Shown one piece after another: positions 55,451 through 64,000 of a stretch of 64,000 bases of DNA. Made by a program: the position numbers and the translations under genes. A model generated the notes under the pieces. The model saw nothing but the letters and a program-made list of their open reading frames with translations, searched no databases and had not been told where the DNA came from. The first letter of the stretch is position 1. Each line of letters opens with the position of its first letter. The stretch lies in NCBI GenBank assembly GCA_042701975.1, contig CP170561.1:992001-1056000 (forward strand), given 5' to 3'. Origin of the DNA: JAFALK01 sp042701975 (GTDB lineage: Bacteria > Pseudomonadota > Gammaproteobacteria > Burkholderiales > Burkholderiaceae_C).

Positions 55451-56845
55451 ATGACCGTTCAGCTCAAAAAAGCCGTCAGCAACCCGAAGGGCAGCATCCC
55501 CATCACCGTCGTCGATCGCGCCGCATTCCTGGCCCTGGAGGCCAAGCTTCCGGCCCCGACGCGCAACTGGCTGGCCGCTGTGGGCTTCAAGGGCAAGCCC
55601 GACAGCCACGCCCTGGTGCCCGGCGCTGACGGCAAGCTCGGCCAGGTCTTTGCCGGCGTGGCCGGTCCGAACCACGCTTTTGCGCTCAGCACCCTGCCCT
55701 ACGCCCTGCCCGAAGGCAGCTACCACTTGGCCAATGAAGCAGACGGCGGCCTGCAGCTCGATGCCGAAGCTGCCGCCCTGTCCTGGGAGCTGGGCGCCTA
55801 CCGCTTCGACCTCTACCGCAAGCCCGGCCGCGCCCCGGCCGAGCTGCTGCTGACCGACTCCGGCCTGGCCGAGCGCGGCCTGGCCCAGGCCGCCGTGATC
55901 GCCGCCACCCGCGACCTGGTGAACACGCCGGCCGAGCACATGGGCCCGGAAGAGCTGTCCAAGGCCGTCGCCCTGGTGGCCAAGCAGCACGGCGCCAAGT
56001 TCCGACAAATCGTCGGCGATGAGCTGCTGAAGAAGAACTTCCCCGCCATCCACGCCGTGGGCCGCGCCAGCCACCGCGCGCCGCGCCTGATCGAGCTGAA
56101 CTGGGGCAGCGACAAGCACCCGCGCCTCACGCTCGTCGGCAAGGGCGTGTGCTTCGACACCGGTGGCCTGGACATCAAGGGCGCCGAAGGCATGCGCCAG
56201 ATGAAGAAGGACATGGGCGGCGCCGCCAACGCGCTGGGCCTGGCCGCGCTCGTGATGGCCTTCAAGCTGCCGGTGCGCCTGCAGCTGCTGATCCCGGCCG
56301 TGGAGAACGCCATCGCGGGCAACGCCTATCGCCCCGGCGACATCTTCAAGACCCGCAACGGCACGCAGATCGAGATCGGCAACACCGACGCCGAAGGCCG
56401 CGTGATCCTGTGCGACGCGCTGAGCTACGCCTGCGAGCACAAGCCCGAGCTGCTGATCGACATGGCCACGCTGACCGGTGCGGCCCGCGTGGCGCTGGGC
56501 CCGCAGCTGCCCGCCCTGTTCGCCCGCCACGTGGACGAAGCGCGCGACCTGATGGACCTGGGCCTGAAGATGGACGACCCGATGTGGCACATGCCGATCT
56601 GGCAGCCGTACAAGGCCGGCATCGAAAGCACGCTGGGTGACATCGTCAACACCGGCAAGAGCCCGATGGCCGGCGCCATCAACGCCGCGCTGTTCCTCGA
56701 CCACTTCGTGCCGCTCTCGCAGGACTGGATGCACATCGACCTGTTCGCCTGGAACAGCGAATCGCGCCCGGGCCGTCCGGCCGGTGGCGAGGCGCAGACG
56801 GTTCGGGCACTTCTCACCTACCTCGAGCAGCGTTTCAGCGCTTAA
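55451..56845 (+). CDS. M17 leucyl aminopeptidase family protein
   Basis: A 464-residue protein. The C-terminal catalytic domain holds LVGKGVCFDTGGLDIKG, MKKDMGGAAN and the family signature NTDAEGRV at 311-318. It is a cytosolic two-metal aminopeptidase, nearer to the PepB-like branch by its shorter N-terminal domain. ATG 55451 was preferred because upstream in-frame starts run through the promoter gap. The alpha-2-macroglobulin gene follows after 39 bases. Confidence 0.92.
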   Translation: MTVQLKKAVSNPKGSIPITVVDRAAFLALEAKLPAPTRNWLAAVGFKGKPDSHALVPGADGKLGQVFAGVAGPNHAFALSTLPYALPEGSYHLANEADGGLQLDAEAAALSWELGAYRFDLYRKPGRAPAELLLTDSGLAERGLAQAAVIAATRDLVNTPAEHMGPEELSKAVALVAKQHGAKFRQIVGDELLKKNFPAIHAVGRASHRAPRLIELNWGSDKHPRLTLVGKGVCFDTGGLDIKGAEGMRQMKKDMGGAANALGLAALVMAFKLPVRLQLLIPAVENAIAGNAYRPGDIFKTRNGTQIEIGNTDAEGRVILCDALSYACEHKPELLIDMATLTGAARVALGPQLPALFARHVDEARDLMDLGLKMDDPMWHMPIWQPYKAGIESTLGDIVNTGKSPMAGAINAALFLDHFVPLSQDWMHIDLFAWNSESRPGRPAGGEAQTVRALLTYLEQRFSA

Positions 56846-56884
56846 GTGCACCTAGACTCCCCGGGCCGTCCCCAGGGAGTCGCC

Positions 56885-59800
56885 ATGAAGCTCATCCGTC
56901 AGGCGACGCTCGCCAGCCTTGCGCTGGCCGCGTCGCTCCATGCCCAGGCCGTCAGCATCAACACCGTCAGCCCCGAGGGCGAGGTGGCGCAGGTGCGGCA
57001 GTTCGTGCTGCGTTTTTCAGAGGCCGTCGTGCCCCTGGGCGATGCCCAGCAGCCCGCGCCGGTGACGGTGCAGTGCGAAGGCACGGACGCTTCGCCCAAA
57101 GGCCAGGGCCGCTGGCTCAGCGAGCGCGAGTGGGTGTTCGAGCTCGAACGCGCCCTGCCGCCGGGCGCCAGCTGCAAGATGGCCTTGCGCAGCGAGTTCC
57201 GCTCCGACATGACGTGGACCGGAAAGCGCGAGTTCGCCTTCCAGGTTGCAGCGCCGCGCGTGATCAGCACGCAGCCCAACCGCTACAACCATGTGGAGGA
57301 AGAGCAGCAATTCCTGCTGCGCTTCTCGGCCGTGCCCGCGGCGGCCAGCCTGAACGGGCGGCTCTGGTGCGAATCCAAAGGCCTGGGCGAGCGCGTGCCG
57401 GCCATCATCCAGCCCACGGCGCGCCGCGATGAACTGCTCACCGCCCTGCGCCTGAAGAGCGTGGCGCCGGCCGAAGAGTGGCTGCTGCTCGGCTGCCAGC
57501 GCCCGATGCCGGCGGGCAAGGAGATGGCCGTCGTGCTCGATCCGGGCATCAGCGCCGCAGCCAACACCAAAGTGGGCACGCGCGCGCCGCAGCGCCTGAG
57601 CTTCCAGGTGCGTGAACCGCTGACGGCGGAGTTCCACTGCGAACGCGAACGCGCCGAAGCGCCCTGTGTGCCGCTGCTGCCCCTGTGGCTGAGCTTCAGC
57701 GAACCGATTCCGCGCGAGCAGCTGCAGCAGATTCGCCTGAAACCCCAGAGTAGCGGTGGCGGCGTCGAAGTGGCGCCCAAGTTCTCTGACGAAGAAGCCA
57801 AGCAGGACATGGTCTCGCGCGTTTCCTTCCCCGCGCCGCTGCCCGAGAACATCAGCTACCAGCTCACGCTGCCGGCCACGCTGCGCGACGCCTCGGGCCG
57901 CGCGCTGACCAACGCGGCCAGCTTCCCGATGAGCGTGCGCCTGGGTGCTGCGCCGCCGATCGCCAAGTTCTCGACCGGCACCTTCGGCATCCTGGAGCGC
58001 GAGCCGGAAGGCCCGGCCTTCGTGCCGCTGGCGCTGCGCCACGTGCAGGGCGACCTCGCGCCGCAGGCCGCCAGCGGCTCCCTGCGAACACGCCGTTATG
58101 ACATGACGGATGCCGAGCTGCTGGCCGGCTACGCGCGGGTGCGCAAGCTCAGCTATGAAGCCTGGGAGTCGCGCGAGCAGCGCATGCTCGACGCCTCGGA
58201 CCGTCGCATCGACCTGCCCGACCTGAAGGACGTGAAGGGCGGCGGCAAACCGCTGGAGCTGATCGGCGTGCCGATCAAGGAGCCCGGCTATCACGTGCTG
58301 GAGCTGGAGTCGCAGCAGCTCGGCGCTTCTCTGCTGGCCAAGCCCGCGCCGATGTTCGTGCGCACCGGCGTGCTGGTGACCAACCTGGGCGTCCACTTCA
58401 AGACGGGCAATACCTCGAGCCTGGCCTGGGTGACGACGCTGGACCGCAGCAAGCCGGTGGCGCAGGCCACCGTCACGGTGATGAGCTGCCGCGGCGAACA
58501 GCTCTGGCAGGGCCGCACCGACGCGCAAGGCCTGGCCCGCATCGACAAGGAACTCGTCGATCCGATGGCAAACCGCGCCTGCCCGGCGGACAGCGGCTTC
58601 TTCGTCACCGCCCGCAAGGACGGCGAGCTGGCGTTCCTGTTCAGCAGCTGGCAGCGCGGCATCGAATCCTGGCGCTTCAACCAGCCCAAGGCCTGGAGCC
58701 GCGACACCACCGTGCGCGCCCACACGGTGCTGGACCGCAGCCTGCTGCGCGCGGGCGAGACGGTGTCGATGAAGCACTTCTTCCGCGTGGAGACACCGCA
58801 GGGCCTGGGCTTCGCCAAGTCCGATGCGTTACCCGACACACTGCGCATCGTGCACCAGGGCAGTGGCCAGGAGTTCACGCAAGAGCTGAAGTGGCAGGGC
58901 GGTGGCCGCTTTGCCGAGAGCAACTGGAAGATTCCCGCCACGGCCAAGCTGGGCGTCTACACGGTGGAGCTGCGGCGCGGCGACAAGACCTGGTTCACCG
59001 GCCAGTTCAACGTCGAGGAATTCAAGATCCCGCTGGTGGATGCGCGCCTCGCGGCGCCGGCCGCAATGCCGGTGGCAGGTGGCGCCTTCACGCTCGGCGC
59101 CCAGCTCAACTACCAGTCCGGCGGGCCGATGAAGAACGCGCCGCTGCAGTGGAGCGCCCTGCTCACGCCGCGCGAACCGGGCTTCACGGGCTTGAACGAC
59201 TACAGCTTCTCGCCGCCGCGCGTGCAGTCGCAGGGCGACGCGCCCGACATGAGCGGCGATGAAGACGGCGAGGTCGCGCAGCAGAACAACCAGCGCGACG
59301 CCCGCCTCGTCGTCGACAAGCAGAGCGCGCGCACCGATGGGCAGGGCGCGGCCAAGCTGGCCGTGCCCGCGATCAAGAACCTCAGCAAGCCGGCCGAGCT
59401 GCTCACCGAGCTGAGCTACACCGATCCGAACGGCGAGGTGCAGACCGTCTCGCTGCGCAAGTACCTCTGGCCGGCGAAGGTGATGCCCGGCCTGCGTGCC
59501 TCGTCATGGACCGCCAACGGCCAGGCGCTGCACGTGGACGGCATTGCGGTGGACACGAACGGCAAGCCCGTGGCCGGCCAGAAGATCGCGATCCGCGGCC
59601 GGCTGCAGCAGTGGATCAGCACGCGCAAGCGCATGGTCGGCGGCTTCTACGCGTACGACAACCGCACGGAGACGAAGGAGCTCGGCGAGCTGTGCAGCGG
59701 CACGACCGACGACAAGGGCCGCATGAGCTGCGAGGTGAGCCTGAGCACGCCCGGCAGCGTGGACCTGATCGCCACCACCAAGGACAGCGAAGGCCATCTG

Positions 59801-62635
59801 GCCGAGGCCGCCAGCACCGTGTGGGTGACGCGCCAGGGCGAGTTCTGGTTCGCCCAAGACAACGATGACCGCATGGACGTGATTCCGGAGAAGCGCTCCT
59901 ACGCTCCGGGTGAGACCGCGCGGCTGCAGGTGCGCATGCCCTTCCGCGAGGCCGAGGCGCTGCTGACCATCGAGCGCGAAGGCGTGAGCGAGGCCCGCGT
60001 CATCTCGATCAAGGGCAGCGATCCGTACATCGACCTCAAGGTGGAGAAGGGCTGGTCGCCCAACGTCTACGTGAGCGTGCTGGCGTTGCGCGGCCGCGTG
60101 CGCGACGTGCCCTGGTACTCCTTCTTCACCTGGGGCTGGAAGAGCCCGGTGCAGTGGTGGAAGGAATGGCGAGGCAGCAAGGACTATCAGCCGCCAACGG
60201 CGATGGTGGACCTGGGCAAGCCCGCCTTCAAGCTCGGCGTGACGAGCTTCGAGGTCGGTCGCGACCGCTTCAAGCTCGACGTCGCCGTGACGCCCGACGC
60301 GCCGCGCTACGGCATCCGGCAGACCGTGCGCACCAAGGTCCGCGTGACACAGGAAGGCAAGCCCGTGCCCGAGGCCGAGATCGCCTTCGCGGCGGTGGAC
60401 GAAGGCCTGCTCGCGCTGCGCAGCAACGACAGCTGGCAGCTGATGCAGGCCCTGATCCAGAACCGGCCGTGGGCCGTGGAGACAGCGACCGCGCAGAGCG
60501 AAATCATCGGCCGGCGCCACTACGGTCGCAAGGCGATCGCTGCGGGCGGTGGTGGCGGCAAGTCGGCGCGCGAGCTGTTCGACACGCTCTTGCTCTGGCG
60601 CGGCCAGGTCAAGCTCGACGCCAACGGCGAGGCCACCATCGAGGTGCCGCTGAACGACTCGCTCACGAGCTTTCGCCTCGTCGCCATCGCCGACGCGGAC
60701 ACGCAGCGCTTTGGCACCGGCTTTGCCACCGTGCAGGTCAGCCAGGATCTGCAGATGCTCTCCGGCCTGCCGCTGATGGTGCGCGAAGGCGACCGGCTGC
60801 AGGCGGCGATGACGATCCGCAACGCGAGCAACCGTTCGATGAAGCTGGGCGTCAGCTTGAGCGCACAGGCGGTGATGGAAGACGGCAAGCGACAGCCGCT
60901 CACGCTCGGGCCACAAAGCGTGCAGCTGGCGGCTGGGGACGCGAAGGAGCTCAGCTGGCCGGTCGATGTGCCGCTCGGTGCGACGAGCATCGAATGGAGT
61001 GGCGAGACGAGCGAACAAGGGGGATCGGCCAAGGACGCGCTCAAGATCACGCAGCAGGTGCAGCCCGCCGTGCCGCTGACGGTTCAGCAAAGCCTGCTGC
61101 GCCAGCTCGATGGGCCGCAAAGCATTCCCGTCGCCGCACCCGCCAACGCCTTGCCACCCACGGGCATCAAGCGCGGGGGCCTGCAGCTCACGCTGCAACC
61201 CAAGCTCGCCGGCACCATGCCCGGCGTGCGGCGCTTCTTCGAGCAGTACCCGTACATCTGCCTGGAGCAGCAGACCTCCAAGGCCATCGGCCTGCACGAC
61301 GCGGCGCTGTGGAAGGCGATGACCGACAAGCTGCCGACCTACCTCGACAGCGACGGCCTGGCCAACTACTACCCGCCGCGCGCCGGCGATCCGCCCTACG
61401 GCAGCGATGTGCTGACGAGCTACATCCTGGCCGCGTCGAACGAGGCCGGCCGCGAGCTGCCGCAGGCCTCGCGCGAGGCGATGCTCGGTGGCTTGCAGGC
61501 CTTCCTCGAAGGCCGGCTGCAGCGGCGCTACTGGTCGCCGCGCGAGGACCAGGTGGCGCGTCGCATTGCCGCGCTGGAGGCGATGTCTCGCTATGGCCGT
61601 GCGTCCGCCAAGCTGCTGGCCACCATCGACGCCCGCGCCATCGACAGCTGGCCCACCGGCGCGCTGATCGATTGGCTGAGCCTGCACCGCCGCATGAGCG
61701 ACGCGCCCGAGCGCGCTGCTCGAATCCAGGAGGCGCAGGCCAAGCTGCGCGCGCGCCTGACCTGGGCCGGCAGCACGCTGACCTTCGCCAACGAGGCCAA
61801 CGACTTCTGGTGGTGGCTGATGGTCAGCGGCGATGCCAACGCGGGCCGCCTGATCCTGGCCACGCTGGAAGACGCGGGCTGGGCCAGCGACATGCCGCGC
61901 CTGGTGCTGGGCATGATGGCGCGCCAGAACCGCGGTGCGTGGCTCACGACCACGGCGAACGTGTGGAACCAGCTGGCCGTCGAGAAGTTCAGCGCGCGCT
62001 TTGAATCGACGCCCGTGGCCGGACGCAGCATCGCGACGCTTGCCGGCAAGGAGCAGTCCATCGACTGGGCCAAGCAGCGCGATGGCGGCCAGCTGATGCT
62101 GCCTTGGCCCGAGGCGCCCGCGCCGCTCAGCCTTGTGCAGCAGGGCACAGGCAAGCCCTGGTACAGCGCGCAGGTACTGGCCGCCGTGCCGCGCAAGGAG
62201 GCGCTGCAATCGGGCTACCGCGTCACGCGCAGCGTGACGGCCGTCGAGCGCAAGGACCCGTCGAAGTGGAGTCGCGGCGATGTGCTGCGCGTGCGCGTCG
62301 AGGTGGAATCGACGTCGGACATGAGCTGGGTCGTCGTCAGCGATCCGGTGCCGCCGGGCGCGATGATCCTCGGCGGCGGATCGGAGCGCGACTCGGCCAT
62401 CGCCACGCAGGGCGAGGCGCGCGACACCGGCGGCTGGGTGGCGTATGAAGAACGCGCCGCCGCGGCCTGGCGCCTGTACTTCGCCTACCTGCCGGCCGGC
62501 AAGCACAGGCTGGAGTACACGATCCGCCTGAATGCGGCGGGCAGCTTCCAGATGCCGGGCAGCCGCGTGGAGGCGATGTACTCGCCGGACCGCGCGGGCG
62601 AGCTGCCGGTGAGCACGATGGACGTGGCGCCATGA
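56885..62635 (+). CDS. Bacterial alpha-2-macroglobulin (YfhM-like)
   Basis: A 1916-residue protein with a signal peptide (residues 1-20, ending ASLHAQA) that lacks a lipobox Cys, so it is probably soluble periplasmic rather than a lipoprotein as in E. coli. Multiple beta-sandwich MG domains fill the first 1100 residues. The thioester motif CLEQ is at 1459-1462 in YPYICLEQQTSKAIG. Such proteins trap attacking proteases and protect the envelope when it is breached. The stop overlaps the ATG of pbpC (ATGA), matching the well-known yfhM-pbpC pairing. Confidence 0.93.
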   Translation: MKLIRQATLASLALAASLHAQAVSINTVSPEGEVAQVRQFVLRFSEAVVPLGDAQQPAPVTVQCEGTDASPKGQGRWLSEREWVFELERALPPGASCKMALRSEFRSDMTWTGKREFAFQVAAPRVISTQPNRYNHVEEEQQFLLRFSAVPAAASLNGRLWCESKGLGERVPAIIQPTARRDELLTALRLKSVAPAEEWLLLGCQRPMPAGKEMAVVLDPGISAAANTKVGTRAPQRLSFQVREPLTAEFHCERERAEAPCVPLLPLWLSFSEPIPREQLQQIRLKPQSSGGGVEVAPKFSDEEAKQDMVSRVSFPAPLPENISYQLTLPATLRDASGRALTNAASFPMSVRLGAAPPIAKFSTGTFGILEREPEGPAFVPLALRHVQGDLAPQAASGSLRTRRYDMTDAELLAGYARVRKLSYEAWESREQRMLDASDRRIDLPDLKDVKGGGKPLELIGVPIKEPGYHVLELESQQLGASLLAKPAPMFVRTGVLVTNLGVHFKTGNTSSLAWVTTLDRSKPVAQATVTVMSCRGEQLWQGRTDAQGLARIDKELVDPMANRACPADSGFFVTARKDGELAFLFSSWQRGIESWRFNQPKAWSRDTTVRAHTVLDRSLLRAGETVSMKHFFRVETPQGLGFAKSDALPDTLRIVHQGSGQEFTQELKWQGGGRFAESNWKIPATAKLGVYTVELRRGDKTWFTGQFNVEEFKIPLVDARLAAPAAMPVAGGAFTLGAQLNYQSGGPMKNAPLQWSALLTPREPGFTGLNDYSFSPPRVQSQGDAPDMSGDEDGEVAQQNNQRDARLVVDKQSARTDGQGAAKLAVPAIKNLSKPAELLTELSYTDPNGEVQTVSLRKYLWPAKVMPGLRASSWTANGQALHVDGIAVDTNGKPVAGQKIAIRGRLQQWISTRKRMVGGFYAYDNRTETKELGELCSGTTDDKGRMSCEVSLSTPGSVDLIATTKDSEGHLAEAASTVWVTRQGEFWFAQDNDDRMDVIPEKRSYAPGETARLQVRMPFREAEALLTIEREGVSEARVISIKGSDPYIDLKVEKGWSPNVYVSVLALRGRVRDVPWYSFFTWGWKSPVQWWKEWRGSKDYQPPTAMVDLGKPAFKLGVTSFEVGRDRFKLDVAVTPDAPRYGIRQTVRTKVRVTQEGKPVPEAEIAFAAVDEGLLALRSNDSWQLMQALIQNRPWAVETATAQSEIIGRRHYGRKAIAAGGGGGKSARELFDTLLLWRGQVKLDANGEATIEVPLNDSLTSFRLVAIADADTQRFGTGFATVQVSQDLQMLSGLPLMVREGDRLQAAMTIRNASNRSMKLGVSLSAQAVMEDGKRQPLTLGPQSVQLAAGDAKELSWPVDVPLGATSIEWSGETSEQGGSAKDALKITQQVQPAVPLTVQQSLLRQLDGPQSIPVAAPANALPPTGIKRGGLQLTLQPKLAGTMPGVRRFFEQYPYICLEQQTSKAIGLHDAALWKAMTDKLPTYLDSDGLANYYPPRAGDPPYGSDVLTSYILAASNEAGRELPQASREAMLGGLQAFLEGRLQRRYWSPREDQVARRIAALEAMSRYGRASAKLLATIDARAIDSWPTGALIDWLSLHRRMSDAPERAARIQEAQAKLRARLTWAGSTLTFANEANDFWWWLMVSGDANAGRLILATLEDAGWASDMPRLVLGMMARQNRGAWLTTTANVWNQLAVEKFSARFESTPVAGRSIATLAGKEQSIDWAKQRDGGQLMLPWPEAPAPLSLVQQGTGKPWYSAQVLAAVPRKEALQSGYRVTRSVTAVERKDPSKWSRGDVLRVRVEVESTSDMSWVVVSDPVPPGAMILGGGSERDSAIATQGEARDTGGWVAYEERAAAAWRLYFAYLPAGKHRLEYTIRLNAAGSFQMPGSRVEAMYSPDRAGELPVSTMDVAP

Positions 62636-64000
62636 AGCGCTGGCTCGGCGTTGCGCTGCTGGTCGGAGCCGGGGTTTGGACTCCAGTGGCCCAGGCCCAG
62701 CCGAGCTTTGCCGAGGTGAAGGCCGCGTTCCGTCCTTCCGACCTGCAGCTGCTGGACCGCCGCGGCGAAGCGCTGCAGACGCTGCGGCTGGACAAGCGTC
62801 AGCGCGAACTCGCCTGGGTGCCACTGGCCGAGGTCTCGCCGGCCCTGCTGCGCGCCGTTTTACTCAGCGAGGACCGCAGCTTCTACGAACACAGCGGCGT
62901 GGACTGGAGCGCCGTTGCAGCCAGCGCCTGGGCCAATCTGTGGAACAAGCGCACGCGCGGCGCCTCGACCGTGACCATGCAGCTGGCGGGCCTGCTCGAT
63001 GAAGACGAAGGCCTGCGTCGGACTCGCCGCACCGGCGCGCAGAAGATCGGCCAGGCGCTGATGGCCCGCAAGCTCGAGTCGGGCTGGACCAAGGCGCAGA
63101 TCCTCGAGGCCTATCTGAACCTCGTGCCCTTGCGCGGCGAGCTGGTGGGCATCCATGCAGCGGCGCGGCAGCTGTTCGAGCGTGGACCATCGGGGCTCGA
63201 TGCGCGCGAAGCCTCGCTGATGGCGGCGTTGCTGCGCGCACCCAACGCAGGATCGGCCGTTGTGGCCAAGCGCGCCTGCGCACTGATGCAGGATGCTGCG
63301 GCCAAAGCCGATTGCAGCGGCCTCGAAATCCAGGCCGCCGCCGCGTTCTCGCGTCGAGGCCTGAGCCTGCCTGGCGAACAGCTCGCGCCGCACTTCGCGC
63401 GCCTGGCCCTGCGCGCCGACGGCCCCATCCAGCAGCGCAGCACACTCGATGCACGCACGCAGCGCCTGGCGCTGGAGCTGCTGCAACGCCAGCTGACGGA
63501 GCTGCAGGGCAGCAATGTCTCGGACGGCGCGGTGGTCGTGCTCGACAACGCCAGCGGCGAGGTGCGCGCCTGGGTGGGATCGAGCGGCGCGGAACTCTCC
63601 AGCGCCAACGAGGTGGACGGCGTGCTCGCGCGCCGCCAGCCGGGTTCAGCGCTCAAGCCCTTCGTCTACGAGCTGGCCATCGAGCGCCGCATGCTCAGCG
63701 CCGCCAGCCTGCTCGACGACAGCCCCGCGCAGATCGCCACGGCCAACGGCCTGTACCTGCCGCAGAACTACGACCGCAGCTACCGCGGCTGGGTCACCGT
63801 GAGAGCGGCGTTGGGCAACAGCCTCAACGTGCCCGCCGTGCGCGTGGCCGAGATGCTGAACCCCGATCTGCTCGCCACGCGCCTTCAGGCGCTGGGCCTG
63901 CCGCTGCGCAACAGCGGCAGCTACTACGGCACGGCGCTGGCGCTGGGCGGCGCGGAAGTCACCCTGCTCGACCTGACCAACGCCTACCGCACGCTGGCCA
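62632..64000 (+). CDS. pbpC: Penicillin-binding protein 1C, 3' end missing
   Basis: The first 456 residues of a class A PBP. Residues 1-22 are a signal or anchor sequence. The glycosyltransferase domain has catalytic Glu80 in LLSEDRSFYEHSGVD and RGASTVTMQLAGL, and the transpeptidase starts with QPGSALKPFVYE, Ser339-x-x-Lys342. It polymerises and cross-links peptidoglycan. With the upstream alpha-2-macroglobulin it forms a defence and repair pair: one traps proteases, the other repairs the wall. The window ends before the stop. Confidence 0.95.
   Translation, partial: MKRWLGVALLVGAGVWTPVAQAQPSFAEVKAAFRPSDLQLLDRRGEALQTLRLDKRQRELAWVPLAEVSPALLRAVLLSEDRSFYEHSGVDWSAVAASAWANLWNKRTRGASTVTMQLAGLLDEDEGLRRTRRTGAQKIGQALMARKLESGWTKAQILEAYLNLVPLRGELVGIHAAARQLFERGPSGLDAREASLMAALLRAPNAGSAVVAKRACALMQDAAAKADCSGLEIQAAAAFSRRGLSLPGEQLAPHFARLALRADGPIQQRSTLDARTQRLALELLQRQLTELQGSNVSDGAVVVLDNASGEVRAWVGSSGAELSSANEVDGVLARRQPGSALKPFVYELAIERRMLSAASLLDDSPAQIATANGLYLPQNYDRSYRGWVTVRAALGNSLNVPAVRVAEMLNPDLLATRLQALGLPLRNSGSYYGTALALGGAEVTLLDLTNAYRTLA

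Overview
The window is high-GC, densely coded bacterial chromosome. Gene content and order point to a PHA-storing betaproteobacterium of the order Burkholderiales, probably near Roseateles, Pelomonas or Rubrivivax. This rests on a PhaM-type granule protein tail, a glcDEF operon, an HprK-related-kinase/PqqD cassette and divergent glpD/glpK. The placement is inference, since no rRNA gene lies in the window. I found no tRNA, rRNA, CRISPR array, prophage or insertion sequence.

Layout. 1-327: 3' end of a phaM-like gene. 356-5267 (minus): a tight five-gene operon (SDR, flavin monooxygenase, BASS transporter, NAD-dependent epimerase, EamA permease) facing an IclR regulator and a methyltransferase (5341-6787). 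It looks like a small uptake and oxidation pathway for an unknown substrate. 6800-11132: an SRPBCC protein and glycolate oxidase glcDEF. 11194-12087: a YpfJ-type zinc peptidase. 12457-15562: a Cys-rich twin-arginine protein followed by a PqqD-like protein, an HprK-related kinase and a nucleotidyltransferase, which reads as an uncharacterised protein-modification cassette. 15532-24292: DMT permease, PAS histidine kinase, YgjV-like protein, glpD/glpK, and an M13 peptidase. 24412-34633: aminotransferase, YafY regulator, two GSTs, M16 protease, acyltransferase, XdhC-like protein, a membrane-anchored response regulator and a periplasmic peroxiredoxin. 34671-37574: uvrA.

37818-47480 is the most unusual part. 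It holds two small secreted proteins carrying the same duplicated TonB-box-like motif, an orphan class III cyclase-like protein, a cyclase-AAA-TPR regulator, a 1151-residue fusion of a DyP-type peroxidase with a cytochrome P450-like domain, and a LuxR-type regulator.

47608-64000: an OPT peptide transporter facing an M3 oligopeptidase, a DTW-domain tRNA modification gene with no canonical start codon, a SNF2 helicase, an M17 aminopeptidase, and an alpha-2-macroglobulin/pbpC pair that runs off the window.

Across genes there is a recurrent non-coding pattern. At three gene ends the stop codon lies inside a short tandem repeat (period 11 or 8 bp) whose every unit carries a stop triplet, so all three frames are closed. 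A fourth, looser array lies downstream of another gene. All functional calls come from reading translated sequence by eye; no database search was run.
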